NCBI GenBank assembly: GCA_032358165.1
Contig: JAALGY010000023.1
Location: 2,666,001-2,730,000, forward strand
From: Diplosphaera chodatii
Taxonomy: Eukaryota > Chlorophyta > Trebouxiophyceae > Prasiolales > Stichococcaceae
Length of the DNA stretch: 64,000 nt
Direction: 5' to 3'
Within the stretch, counting starts at the first letter, position 1, and the number at the start of each line of letters is the position of its first letter. Under the pieces are notes generated by a model that saw only the letters and a program-made list of their open reading frames with translations, ran no database searches and was not told the DNA's origin. The translations under genes and the position numbers were made by a program. Shown one piece after another: positions 24,562 to 35,753 of this stretch.

Positions 24562-27530
24562 ATGGGTGCCAGTGGCAGCAAGGGCGCCTCCGGAAAAGCC
24601 AGCACTGGTGCAGCTAGCATCGAGAGCAGGCAGATAGCTCGCAAGGCAAACAAGGAGGATCTGTTCACAATTGCCACATATCACATTCTTGCAGGCAAGT
24701 ATTAGTTCAGCGCGTGGTCCCAACCGCGGTTGTGACAGCAGCTCCTTGCATTGCGACAACGCAGATCTTTGCCTGGCAGAACATCAGCAAACTGCATGCT
24801 GCCCCTTTTGCAAGAAACTAACCTTTGAGTCTGTGTGGTGTGCTATCACAGAAAGCACCCTGTCAGACAGCGCATATCCTTATTGGCAAAAGAAGGACCG
24901 GAAGCCAAAGCGGTGGCACCAGCAGCTGCAAACTGAGCTGCAAACTCTGGCCGCCAGCGTGCTTTGCCTTCAGAATGTCGACGGAGAGTTTTTCCAGGTA
25001 TACGATGTCTTGCTTAGTGGTGGCCGATGGCAGGACGCAAGGCCTTCTGTGGTCAAACATGGTTCATGTGTGCTGCACATGCCCACAGAAAGGCAGCAGC
25101 ACACTGCTGTATGCGCAATCGCAGAGCATGCTCAAGCCAGAGCTGGCACGCCTCGGTTACGAAGGCGAGTTCCACAAGCTGCCGGGCAAATCAACAAGCA
25201 TTGGCGTTGCAACCTTCTGGCACACGCGCACCTTCCGGTTGCTCAAGGTTGAGAAGTGATGTGTGACTGGCAAGGAGCGACCCCGTTCTGCCTCAGCAAT
25301 GCTGTGCAGCACGTCAATGCTGGCGCTGCTCTGCCGCTGACAACACCGCTCCCCAAGAGTTTGCGCAGCTGGCTAAGGTGGCTGGTGCATGTCACAGTCG
25401 CACTTCATCAACCTGAACACGGTTGCGAAGGATGCTGCAAAGGACGCACGAGTGGAGGCAAAGGCTGCACACCTTCTCAACAGCAGCGGCTCGCTGGCGC
25501 TCGTGCTGCAGGTCAGGGGCTGCTGCCGAGGCGTTGAGTCAGTTGCAGCAGTGAAGAGTAGATGCAGACGCAGTGAGGCATGTTCACAAGCATGATCTCC
25601 ACATGGAATCGGCTTCAGCCGAGTATGTGGGTCATGAGGCATCTGTTGTCTCTGCTACCATGTCGGGGTCCTTTCTGTGTTGCAGCTCCTGCCGGACAAG
25701 CACTCGAAGCAGCACTGTGTGTGCGTCGCCAACACGCAGCTGTGCGGCAGCGAGGGGGATGTGCAGGCGCTGGAGGCGGGGCTCCTCCTCAAGGAGCTGC
25801 AGGTGAGCGTGCCAACTGGGTCTGTCTGCTGCAGATGCCAACGTTGATCAGGAGCTGCTTGTTGGGAAGAAGTTGGGCTGTGTGCTCTTCCCGAAATGCA
25901 GCTGCCTCCACCATGCATGACATCATGTAGTATTGCTGAAGTCAGCAAATCTGAACAGCGCAAGTATCAAAGGCATTGGTGCAGACTGACATCGGACCAG
26001 TATACGCTGTGGGTATCAGCTGAGAGGTATTGCTGCTCCGGTTCGCGCAGGGGTATGCGCAGCACATGCAGGAGTTCAAGGACTCGGCGGGGCTGGAGGA
26101 GACCAGCGTGGGGTACATCGTCGCGGGGCACCTGGGCGGCTCCCCCAAGTCGCCGCAGTACGGCCTGCTGAAGAATGGCCACCTCGATGACAAGCACCAG
26201 AAGAAGCTCAGCAAATCATCGTCGGTACAACCAACCAGAATTCTGCATGCCGTTTGCAGCGAGACTGTCCAGGACTTTCGACGTGCCATGAAGACTCCAG
26301 CAAGAGACTTTGCCAGGCCTCAGCTAACTGCACGAGTAAATGCTATGCATTGTGCAGATATCTGCTGGGAAGGGGATGTCTTCACAGGCGCAGCCGCTGG
26401 TGGCATGGTTCGGCGGCAGCTATCAGCACAAGTGGGGCTCCCTCAAGAGTGCATATGCGGCAGTGGTTGGCAAGGTGGGTCGCTGCACCCTGCATCCTAA
26501 TCAGTGCCTGCACTGTGCCATACAGTACCTCACTCCATCAGCGTCGGCACCTCTGAGCAGTGTGCGGAAGATTGGCCATTGCAAATTTGTGGGAACCTGC
26601 TCTGCAGGAGCCCGATTACACAGTGTACACAGATCGTGTGCGGTCATGTGAGGACTACGTCTGGTACACCGGCGACAACCTGAATGCCAACAGCGCCCTG
26701 CATGTGCGTTGCCTTGCTGTCAGCTGAGGCAGCTGCTCCAGATACATCGGAGGGGCGTTCACACTCTTGTAAGTACAGTTGCGTTTCAGTAGCTCCTCGC
26801 TGCTGAGTGTCTTCCTGTCTGCAAGGTTGGATTACACCACCTTCGCAGGTGCCAAATGAGGCGGCGATCAAGCCGCTGGGTGGACTGCCAAATGCGCAGT
26901 ACCCGTCCGACCATGTGCCGCTGGTCTTTGGATTCCGCTTCAAGAAGTCGGAGGCCTTCACCAGCATGCTGCCGTTCGACCAGCCAGCGGGCGCTGCCCG
27001 GTCCACAGAGGACGGCGCCCCTGCAGGTGGCCATGTGTCTGCGCTGGCAGTGGCAAACTGCTGGTGTCGCGGTGTGCTGTACCCGCGGAGACAACCGAGC
27101 CAGAGTGCATGAGTCAGGCATGATTCGGATCACGGAGCGAGGCTTGCATCGAGTGTTGAAGTGTAAGTCAGCTGTGTTGAGCGGTTAACGTTTGTGCGGT
27201 GCATGATTGCGCAGAAGAGGAGGATGATCTCGCGCCCCGGGACCTGGATGATATCCTAGGCTTCAAGGTGTGCTTGTGAAGGGTTGCCAGCTGCGCATGA
27301 TGTGATCCCCGCTGCACCTTAGTCAGCTGCATGGCTTGCACGTGCTTGCCACGCTATGGTTGCCCACCACCGTCTTCAATTTCTCAATCTGCCTTCGGCT
27401 GCAGACGCCTACGGATGCCACGCGATACGACCGTTTTGGGAGGGAGAGGGAGCGCTCCGGCATAGCGCCTGGCGAGGACCTGGCGCCAGATGCGTGGAAG
27501 CCTGCCGTTGCGCCACGTCGGGAGTATTGA
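24562..27530 (+). CDS. CCR4/nocturnin-like endonuclease-exonuclease-phosphatase fold protein, predicted catalytically dead
   Basis: The fold is that of Mg2+-dependent CCR4-type deadenylases. Blocks in order: FTIATYHILAGKY (24664-24702), RKPKRWHQQLQTELQTLAAS then VLCLQNVDGEFFQ (near 24970), ELARLGYEGEFHKLPGKST and IGVATFWHTRTFRLLKVEK (near 25200), HCVCVANTQLCGSEGDVQAL (near 25730), GYIVAGHLGGSPKSPQYGLL (near 26130), DRVRSCEDYVWYTGDNLN (near 26640) and NAQYPSDHVPLVFGF (near 26905). Against the family, the catalytic Asn of YNVL is His, Glu of LQE is Asn, His of NTH is Gln, and GDxN is GHLG; only the final His of SDH is kept. The N-terminus MGASGSKGASGK has Gly2 and Ser6, an N-myristoylation pattern. 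An extra C-terminal tail (DDILGFKTPTDATRYDRFG onward) ends at 27530. Probably a membrane-tethered binding protein rather than a nuclease; that is inference. Confidence 0.83.
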
Positions 27531-27779
27531 AGCGGCAGCTACACGGACCATCGACACTGTCCGCCTGACATCATGTGCATCGTGGCCAATGCATGCTTTC
27601 GGTTGCTCACACTGGAACTGGAACGGTTGAGTTATGGGAACCACTGGGTGTACCAAGTGAGGGGTCTGGAGGTGCCTGCTGTGTTTTGCAAACTCGTTGA
27701 TGGACTCTACCGTACTACCAAACATCAGCTGGTCACACACGTCACACTCAAGTACATCAGTCATACACCGCTGTTTTCA

Positions 27780-29467
27780 CTATGCTGGGGAGGCAATCAG
27801 CCTGGGTGACGCGGTGAGACTGCTTCCAAACGCACTTGACCTTTGCCAGCACCCGACGTGCGTGGACTGAGGCGATGCCATGACCGCTGCTGGCAGCTGG
27901 CTGCGCTGCATGCTGCGGTCCAGCCGCGCCGTTGCTGATCGCAGTGCCTCCAACACAGAGGGGTGCAGTGCCTGCCACAGTGCATGAGAGTCTGCTTTGT
28001 GCACATCCGAGGGGCTCTCAGTGACTTTTTGTACAGCCTATACCAGCTGGCAGGGGACAATCAGGCACAGTGTAGGACAACATGCACGGCAGCAGGGCTT
28101 CGGGTGAGAGATGAACGGCCACGTAAAGTATACGCAGCAATACTCGGAAGCGCTGCCCCGGCTTGTGACATGGCACTTCACTCCACATGCGGCAACATTG
28201 TTTGCGGGGGAGCAACCTGCCACTGCACCTGACAGGGTGTGCGCCGCAGCAGACGAGCGAGCACAGCAATGGAGGACCGCCGCCACCTAACCTGCAGCGA
28301 TGTGCCACACCCATCGTGCACCAGCTGCGTCGTCGCATGTACAAAGGCGATGGCCACCTGCAGACGTTGCAGCAGTGTCAGGTCTCTGATCACAAGATGT
28401 AATCGCATGCAGCATGCAAGAGGCCTGCTCCGCTGCTCTGGCATGTTTTGCTGTGCTCACCCCGGGCTGCTGCTTAAGCCACCAGCACAGGTCCGATACC
28501 AAGCGCCTGTGTTCTGCTGCTCGTTTCAAGTCCATGTCGGGTGGTGCCAGGTCTAGTAATGCTCCCGCCAGGTGCAATGTCTGCAGGTGGATCAGATAAT
28601 GTATGTTTGCAGTGGTGTGCGACCGTGCAGGACACATGCACGGTTCCGACAGGTGCAAGCTCCGCACACTTGCATACGCAACGTTCACTGTGGCCGCATC
28701 ACTGTCAGCGCATCGATGGATGTGCACAGCCACAGCCACCGAATGGCTCTGAAGCAGGCAGCCAGATCCGAGCTCACCCTCATCGTGGTGTCGAAAGCGC
28801 TCTGTGACGGGGCGACCTTGCCATCTGCCGTGCGGTCGCGCAGCTTGGCGATGCCGTCCACGTACAGCGCCAGCGACGCTGGCATCGCCGCCCGCATGCT
28901 GCATGGCACAAGGTTTCATTTTCGTGGGTTTGCGTTTCATTTTCGTGGGTTTGCGCATTGCACAGCAACAATCCAGTGCTGCTGAGGGCAGCAGAACTAT
29001 ATGCTTCAAACCATCAACTTCCACCTGTACGCTGCCTTGAGCGATGGGTAGCACGCTGTTGTGCAGCAGTCCGGCCACCTGCGCTCGCGCAAACCAGTGG
29101 CTGCGGACCTGGGCCGAACGTGAATCAGCGGCAGGATGCAAGCATGGTGCTGATGCGAATATCAGGCTACATGTCGATGCAGGCAGATGAGACGCTGCTG
29201 CTGCACCTGGCGTTGAGCAGGGGCGCCCACAGGTCATCGTCTCCAGCCTGTGTCCGAAGGTACCTGTTTTGTGCCGACACAGCTGCCAGGTCCACAGCCG
29301 CGAGGTGCCTGCGTGCTGCAACTGACACCGCTTTACATTTGTTGCAGTGTGCTTTCTGCCGGCATAAAGCCTCGCGGTCAGGCGGTGCACACGGCAGTTG
29401 GCGGTTGGGGACGTGCTCACCCCATGACCAAGTGCAGCATGTCCGGCGGCAGCGCGTCCAAGCTCAT
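27780..29467 (-). CDS. F-box protein, possibly with leucine-rich C-terminal region
   Basis: F-box proteins recruit substrates to SCF ubiquitin ligases through SKP1. Exon 1 (ATG 29467) reads MSLDALPPDMLHLVMG. Exon 2 (29315-29207) reads RRHLAAVDLAAVSAQNRYLR then TQAGDDDLWAPLLNAR. Together they form a canonical F-box: LPxDxLxxV, then L...DL..V...w........D..W..L. Downstream coding-like exons include VAGLLHNSVLPIAQGSVQ (near 29050), MRAAMPASLALYVDGIAKLR (near 28880), a Leu-rich pair (RSLHLSEPC and LQTLHLAGALLDLAPPDMDL, near 28650 and 28575), LVIRDLTLLQRLQ (near 28385) and SVLEALRSATARLDRSMQRS (near 27930). The exon chain after the F-box, and the end at 27780, are tentative. The substrate-binding domain is not identified. 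Confidence 0.6.
28914..28955. repeat. Perfect tandem duplication, 2 x 21 bp, in F-box gene intron
   Basis: A 21-base unit (28914-28934, beginning tttcattttcgtggg) is repeated without change at 28935-28955. It lies between two predicted exons of the F-box gene and looks recent because the copies are identical. Confidence 0.9.
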
Positions 29468-29972
29468 GTTTTATGATTGAATTTATCTGTAATTGCAAGC
29501 GGAGCCGTCGGATTGCGGGTTTCGTTGAAGTAGCAGTCGCGCAGTACACATGCAGGTCCCGATGTGCAGGAGGCGACAAGCTCGCCGATCGCCGAAGGGC
29601 TGCGAAACCTAGCACCTTGAAGTAGTTTTGATGTGCAAAGTGTGCAACGCAACTTTGGAGGCAGCATGCTGTACCTGCACCTCCGATCTCTTTCCTGAGC
29701 AGAAGCGGAACATGTGACCTCCCCCGCAGTTGCCCCCATGCTTAACCCTGGTCTACTGAAACCTGAAACCAAATGAGCGCATGCGAGCATGCAGTGCATG
29801 TCTTTCGCAGTGCTGTCGATTGCATTGGCATATGCCATTCGCAGCGGCGTGGGCATCCGCGCTGCAGTCCTGCAGTGTGCAAAATCGTCTTGCGTCTCAA
29901 GGTCGCTCCCAAACTCGCCAGACACTCTGCTAAGCCCCTGTGCTACTTGGACGTCCGGCAATCTCATACAGT
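29468..29972. promoter_or_regulatory. Shared divergent promoter region of the F-box gene and NELF-C/D
   Basis: The starts diverge across 505 bases. The interval has many short open frames on both strands, none with a recognisable motif. Confidence 0.3.
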
Positions 29973-32900
29973 ATGGAAGGTGAAAGCGAACAGCTGAGCC
30001 AGCTAGAGCAGATCTTTCGGCAGCCTGACGCAGTGATGGAGCCCAACGTCTTCGACACGCTGTGTCAGTATGTGGCTGCCCATGGCAAGCCGCGCACCGC
30101 CATCGAGCTGCTGTGCGAGAACTATGTCGGTGATCATTGATAGTTGCAGTTCGGTAGTGTACCTCCATTCTGTGTGATCAAGCGCTGCGATGCTGAACTT
30201 CACACGCGCATGCGGACACTGCGATTTGCTACCGCATCTGCACAGGCTATGCCCAAATGGGCAGCCTTGTATGCGACTGGCTGGCACTCATCGATTCGCA
30301 CACTCAGCGCGGCGATCACCAGCAGGCAGACCCGCCTCAGGATGTGTCTGCTGCCCACTTCCTGCGGGTACGACTTGATGTGATGCTTGTCAGTATGCTG
30401 TGCTGCAATTGGCCACTGTGCATGTGAGCAATTAAAGGCTGCTGCGAACTGTGGCGCACTGAGGCTGCAAGAGGCTGGGGTACGTGTGCTGCGCAGGAGC
30501 AAGTCAGGGCGGACTTTGATCCAGACAAGTTCGGCTCGGTCTTCTCCATGCTAAACAGCTCGCAGCTGGCCTGGCTGGAGGGCCTTGCAGGGGACCCCGC
30601 CGGGCGGCAGCTCATCTACCAGCTGTCCGCCACACACCGCAGCTGCCTGCTGCTGAACTTCGCCATCCAGAAGATCCTGTATGCAGGTGAGCCCTGCTGC
30701 CCAATTGTCACTGCAAGGAGTTGCAGCACCATCACTCTGAGCCGCAGTGCCCTCATCACATACCTGTGTGAAGGGTCAGACTGCGCCTGCTCCACTGGTC
30801 ACAGGCCACGAGGACGAGGTGGCCAGCGTCGGCAGCAGCCTCGCGGGCTACTTTGGCGTGTTCCACCGCCTAATGGCCAGCCGGCTGAAGGAGGTGCCGA
30901 CAGCCCCGTTCAGGAATACCACCGCCACGAAGTTGCTAAGATGCGGTTGTCTAGCACCTTATTAGGCAACGTGAGCTCCTTTGCCCCCTCTCTCCCCCTC
31001 GTGAGAGTCGTGACCGTGGCCATTGTGTTGCACCTTTTAGGTGCCAACTGCGGGCGCCGCCCGGCTGGCCGCCATTGCCGGGGAGCTGGCAGACAGCTGC
31101 GGCGGCGCGGAGCACAGCTTCACGCACGCCGTGCAGCTGCTGACCCACCTGGGCGCCCACAAGCACGGTGCGCGTGATGACATGACGGTGGCACGGCTGC
31201 CTTTCAAGCCTGCCAGACACAGCTCTATGCTTGACGCTGAGACTTGTCAAAGCTTGCCAGCAGGTGTACATATCCATGTAGTTACCTGTGATTGGAGCTC
31301 CACACCCAAACTACATCACTCAGAGAGATGACACTTTCGAGTATGATAAGCCATAGGCGCCAACCTTGTTGCAAGCCCACTCCCAAACTAGCAGGTGCAC
31401 GTACCCATGTAGTTACCTTTGATCGAAGCTCCACACCCAACCCACTCATCACCCAGAAAGATGACACTCTGGGGTGCGACGATCCACAGGCGCCAACTTC
31501 AGGCGGCTGGCGCAGGAGCTGGAGGCGCACGCTGCGGCTGCCAGCCTGGCTGGGCCGGAGCTGTGGCGCATGCAGCCCTGGCTGGCCCGTCCTGGCCGCG
31601 GCGCCGACGATGGCGAGGTGCCGCAGCACCTGCTCGACCACAGTGGCCTGATGACATGGCACGGCGCCTACTATGGGCCCATCATTGGTGGTCCCCTGAT
31701 TCGCACCAGGTGATCACATGGATTATGGTGGACCACTGTCAGGTCGCTGAGCTCCTGGCGGACCTGCTGACGGGGGCGAGCGGCGAGGTGCATCGGGTCA
31801 GCCAGCTCCGCCAACTGTACACGGTCCAGCACCCGCCTGCCATGGAGCTGCTGCAGCAGCCGCAGGTGAACGACAGGCGCACTGCACAACACATCAGCAC
31901 CATCTCTCTGGCTGGCATCCGCACACCTCTGAGCCACAAGATGATACCAAGACAGCGTGCTGCATACAGTCATCGCCAACGTGGCCGATCACTCATACAG
32001 GTGCTGGCCAAGCTGGTGCACAGCATGTTTGGTGCAAAGTCGTTGCCTGCTGATGCGTTGGAGGCGACAGCGGCTGTGGCGGCGCTTGCTGCAGCTGCCA
32101 TTGATGAGCGGTGAATTGGACATTTACTCTTTTGTTTCGAGTCTGCAAGACTTGTGTTGAATCGGTCAGCAGCCCCGCCGCCTGAGCGCTCACGCATGCC
32201 AGTTCTCCCCACATCAGCCCATTGTCCGGGTGCTGCAGGGCAGCTGGTGGGGCACTGGATCTGCGGGATGTGGAGGCCACCGAGATGGCGCTCCAGCAGG
32301 GCGTGCGCCTGGCGCAGGACGCTGCCAATGGCACCAAATTTGACGTGCAGCAGCAGGTCAGCCTGCCGCTTTGCTGCTGCATGAGAGCATCATAAGACGC
32401 TGCTCACCGGTGACTCAGTCACCAACTCTTGCACAAGCCGCCTGCCCCTCCTGTAGACACACCGAAGCTGCACAGGCTGCCGTACGGCTGCAGCAACCCT
32501 GTGCTTGGACGGCTGCAGCGACTGGCGGAGGCGGTGCTGGGCACGCCGGCGGCCGCGATGGGCGTGCTGCACCACATAGGGACGGCCATCAGCCGCAAGA
32601 GCTACTGGCGGGAGACGTACCGCGTGCTCGCGGCGCCCGCGTACCTGAGCCTGCTGTCCGTCGTCGTGGCGCGCCACCCGCTCATGCACGCCGAGGTCCG
32701 CCTTGCTGGCTGCGCCGATTTCATTAAAGCGTGCTGGCTAAGGCCTGTGTCGCTGCATCCAGTGCAAACAATTGCGGCTGCCACCCGCGAGCATGTGTGC
32801 ATGTCATGTATTGGATCTAGAGTCGATCGAGGGCTTCTGCCGGTCTCCCGTCGTCCTGGTCCATATGTGGTGGTCAACAGAGCGTTGCAACCGTGTGCAG

Positions 32901-33953
32901 GCCACCGAGGTCGTGATCTCAGCGCTGGTCGCAGTCGAGAACTCGCAGCCCGAGGTGGCGCGCCTGCTGCTGGATGTGGCTGCCGCCATCGTCCAGGCTG
33001 GGCAGGTCAGGGGGCATGATCAAGTGGTGTCATGATTTTGAAGCCGCACCTTGCAGCTGCTGTGCTGGCCAGGCTTGACACGCTCTTGCGAACTCGAAAT
33101 CACACCAGCATTATTTACTTTGTCAGGTCGAGTTGGTGCTGGCGGTGGTCGAGCAGCGCTGGGCACGGTCTGCCGACCCATCACAAGTCCGCTACTTCAT
33201 CTTTAAGGTGTGCATGCATGGCTGAGGCGTGCACCCGATGCAGGCGCTAATGTATAGACAGCTCACCGTTGCGTGCTGCAGCAGCCTGCTTCTACTGGAC
33301 ACATGGCAGCCCTGCGCCTAGCTGTATGCAGGTCCTGGAGGCATGCGGCCCGCCCTACTCGCCATACTTTGCAGCCGCCCTCATCAGGTGGCTGCTGTGA
33401 GCCCTACCAACCCTAGCAACAGCTCTGCAACTTTCATGGCCCTGATTGTCGCAGCGTTGATGAAACAGAAGCGCTGGAGAGGGTCGTGACATGTGCGTCA
33501 TGCATGACTAGGCTGATGGCAGCGTCGGGCGTGCGTCGCAGCCGGGGCGGCGGCCGTGATGCCGCACAGCAGGTGCTGACCTGCCACAAGATCTGCCCTC
33601 CTTTTCCCCTCCATCAGGACCATCACGTCTGTGACGCTGGCTGTGCAAAAGTGCGAGTCGTTGTACTGCCGTTGGTTAAGGTCTGTAGCAGTCAGCAGCA
33701 GGCGTACCTCCATCAACACATGCTTCCATCATCTGCTCCGAGGCGGGCAGCTGACAGCGTCTTGCCACCTGGGCGTCATGATCAAGTAATCCTGGCATCA
33801 TCTGCCTCACATGACAGTCGCGCTTCTCGTTGCCAGGCGGAGCTGCTGGAGGAGTTCGCGGGGGCAGTGGGCCCGCCCATGGACCTGTCAGCCTCGCTGG
33901 CGCAGCGCGAGGCGGCCTTCCTGAAGGAGTTGTGTGCTGAGCGCGCATACTGA
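29973..33953 (+). CDS. NELFCD: Negative elongation factor C/D (TH1 family)
   Basis: TH1/NELF-C/D is the scaffold subunit of the NELF complex, which holds RNA polymerase II in promoter-proximal pause. The ATG at 29973 starts MEGESEQLSQLEQIFRQPDA, then VMEPNVFDTLCQYVAAHGKP and IELLCENYV (to 30126). Next: GYAQMGSLVCDWLALIDSHT (near 30245), FDPDKFGSVFSMLNSSQLAW with LEGLAGDPAGRQLIYQLSAT and HRSCLLLNFAIQKIL (near 30600), HEDEVASVGSSLAGYFGVFH (near 30830), ELADSCGGAEHSFTHAVQLL (near 31110), ANFRRLAQELEAHAAAASLA (from 31490), AELLADLLTGASGEVHRVSQ (near 31770), MGVLHHIGTAISRKSYWRET (near 32590), ATEVVISALVAVENSQPEVA (near 32930) and LLEEFAGAVGPPMDLSASLA near the stop at 33953. Strongest similarity is at the N-terminal half. 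Several small exons between 32150 and 33840 are approximate. Confidence 0.85.
31260..31500. repeat. Imperfect tandem duplication (period about 132 bp) spanning a splice acceptor in NELF-C/D
   Basis: Two copies start with caggtgtacatatcc (31261) and caggtgcacgtaccc (31392). They share catgtagttacct, agctccacacccaa, gatgacact and a final aggcgccaac. Copy 2 ends in the working intron 3' end (ccacag at 31484-31489) followed by the exon. Copy 1 has the matching site decayed to ccatag at 31351-31356. Confidence 0.85.
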
Positions 33954-35753
33954 GCGAGGGTGCGGCGGCGGCGGCACCTGCATGCGCAGCACAGCCGGGG
34001 GTGACCCAGCCGAAGGTGAGGGGCACACTGTCACTTGTGGTCAACTGGGGCGACGGCAGGCAGTCCCGTCTGCAGCTGCAGCTGCAGCTGCCTCTGCCAG
34101 CTGGCGCACTTTCTGATAGTTCCCGGCCGGCTGGCCCCAGGTGTGCCGGAAGCTGCACTTTACGCGAAGTGACGTGGCGACAACGTGTAGTCCCGCAATT
34201 CCCCTCGTGTCAACAAGCCTCGCGACGACGAGTCCTTTACACCGTCTCGCACCTGCCACCTTTCAAGCGGGCTAGCACCTCAGCTTCCGATTTGCTTGTT
34301 CTGTTGGACAGCCTTGCACTTCACAGGCAGCTGAACCTGGGCGGACACAGTCGTGCGTTGGCACACACGCCAGGTGGCCCGGTGCCCAGGTAGCTCCGCA
34401 GATCTGGGCGTGGCGCCGCATTGACCGCTTTCAGACAGCCAGCGACAATCTGGTGCGTTGCTGAGCCGCGCGCGTTGTACTCTCGCGGTTTGGACAATTC
34501 CAGACCCGGCCCCGTGGCCTCTTTCACGTCCCTCGGCTCAGGCACAGAACCTCCTACAGTCTTACAGGCCGCCCGCGGGCGCGGGTGTTAGCATTACGTT
34601 GCTCGCGCTTAACATGCGCCGCGTTCGTGCTGCTCTTGAAGGGGTGCGTTGCCTCTTGTCGCCAGATTCGGCCCCCGCACTACATCAGACTCATCGCGGA
34701 TTTGTCAGCAGCCCGATGTGCAGACGGCTGCCCAGTTCGGCAAGCAGCCTTCGCGGGCGGAATGCCGGTGTGCACCTGATACGTGTGAACTGAGAGGGCG
34801 ACCTTCCGTCTGGGTGGCTGATAGTATCAAGCCCACCCCTCGTCGGAGGTCCCGCTGGCTTCTGACGTGAGATCTGGAGGTCAGGCCGTCATGCTAGCCG
34901 TCTTTGCGTCGCACAGTCTTGCGTGCGCTGCCTCATCACACAGTTATTGCGACAGTGGCTCGAAGTGACGGTGGCATTGACGTGTGTCAGACTGCACCTC
35001 TTTTTGATCGTGGCACGTGACACACAGCGCCGTTCTTTGCGCTCTGTCACCTCCAGCCACACGCCCCACTCGTTGCTGATGTTCTGTCTCGTCGCAGGTG
35101 TCACCTAGACATCAGAGGTTTTGCCCCTCTCGGTGGTTTGCATTTTTGTGCGACCTAGGTCTCGCCCAGGGAACGCGTTCGTGTGCGATTGTCGGTCCAG
35201 TATGGGTCCGGCCATTTGCGGGTCGACACCACAGCCACACACATGTTGTTCACTTGCGAGGCGCCATGAAGTAACCACATTCGAGGTATCGAGGACCGTG
35301 GAAGCTTTCCCCTGCATCGACCCGTAAGCTCGGTGCCTTGGGTCAACCTCGTTCCTCGGCCGCCGCGCTTTCAAAATGCCGCTCGTGACGTTACCACCTG
35401 ACCAGATTCTGTTTCAGCGCATGATGTTTCTCCAGCCGCGTTCGGTGCTGTCCTATTTGCATGGAAGCCAGCTGCTGAGTCAGCGGTCTCCAGTTGGTGT
35501 TGTAGTCGGAAATGTTGGAATGTTCCGATCGTCTGGGCGCGCCGTCGTGTTTGGGCTTCTGAGCCTTATTGTTGTCTGTTTCGGCATGCTGCGGGCGTCG
35601 CATGCTTGCCGTGAAGCCATTCTGCCGGTACCCCGCTGTCGTACTGTTGTCGGATGCCTCCTGGGTGCATGTGCCAAGGTCGAGCACTGATCAGTGTTGT
35701 CGGCTCATACGCAGGGTACATTTGGGCCGTGACAGCGGCCAAGTTGCACAGCA
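33954..35753. other. 1.8-kb region between NELF-C/D and the MYND gene
   Basis: No gene is supported with confidence. The interval looks different from nearby introns: it is rich in CG dinucleotides (nine in 34561-34620) and poor in the tgca-type words common elsewhere. An open frame at 35376-35690 (MPLVTLPPDQILFQRMMFLQ..., with one hydrophobic stretch) might be a 5' exon of the MYND gene, but no family resemblance supports it. Confidence 0.4.

Noticed and set aside
28287..29615. The longest open frame (442 codons, minus strand) as an intronless gene
   Set aside because: It runs straight through the F-box exons in the wrong frame and across clear splice sites. The F-box only appears when exons are spliced in another frame.
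29464..30168. A 234-codon minus-strand open frame near the NELF-C/D start
   Set aside because: It is antisense to the first NELF-C/D exon and has no recognisable domain.
34070..34092. CTGCAG-type microsatellite as a regulatory element
   Set aside because: Only a few units of a word that is common throughout this genome; nothing suggests function.
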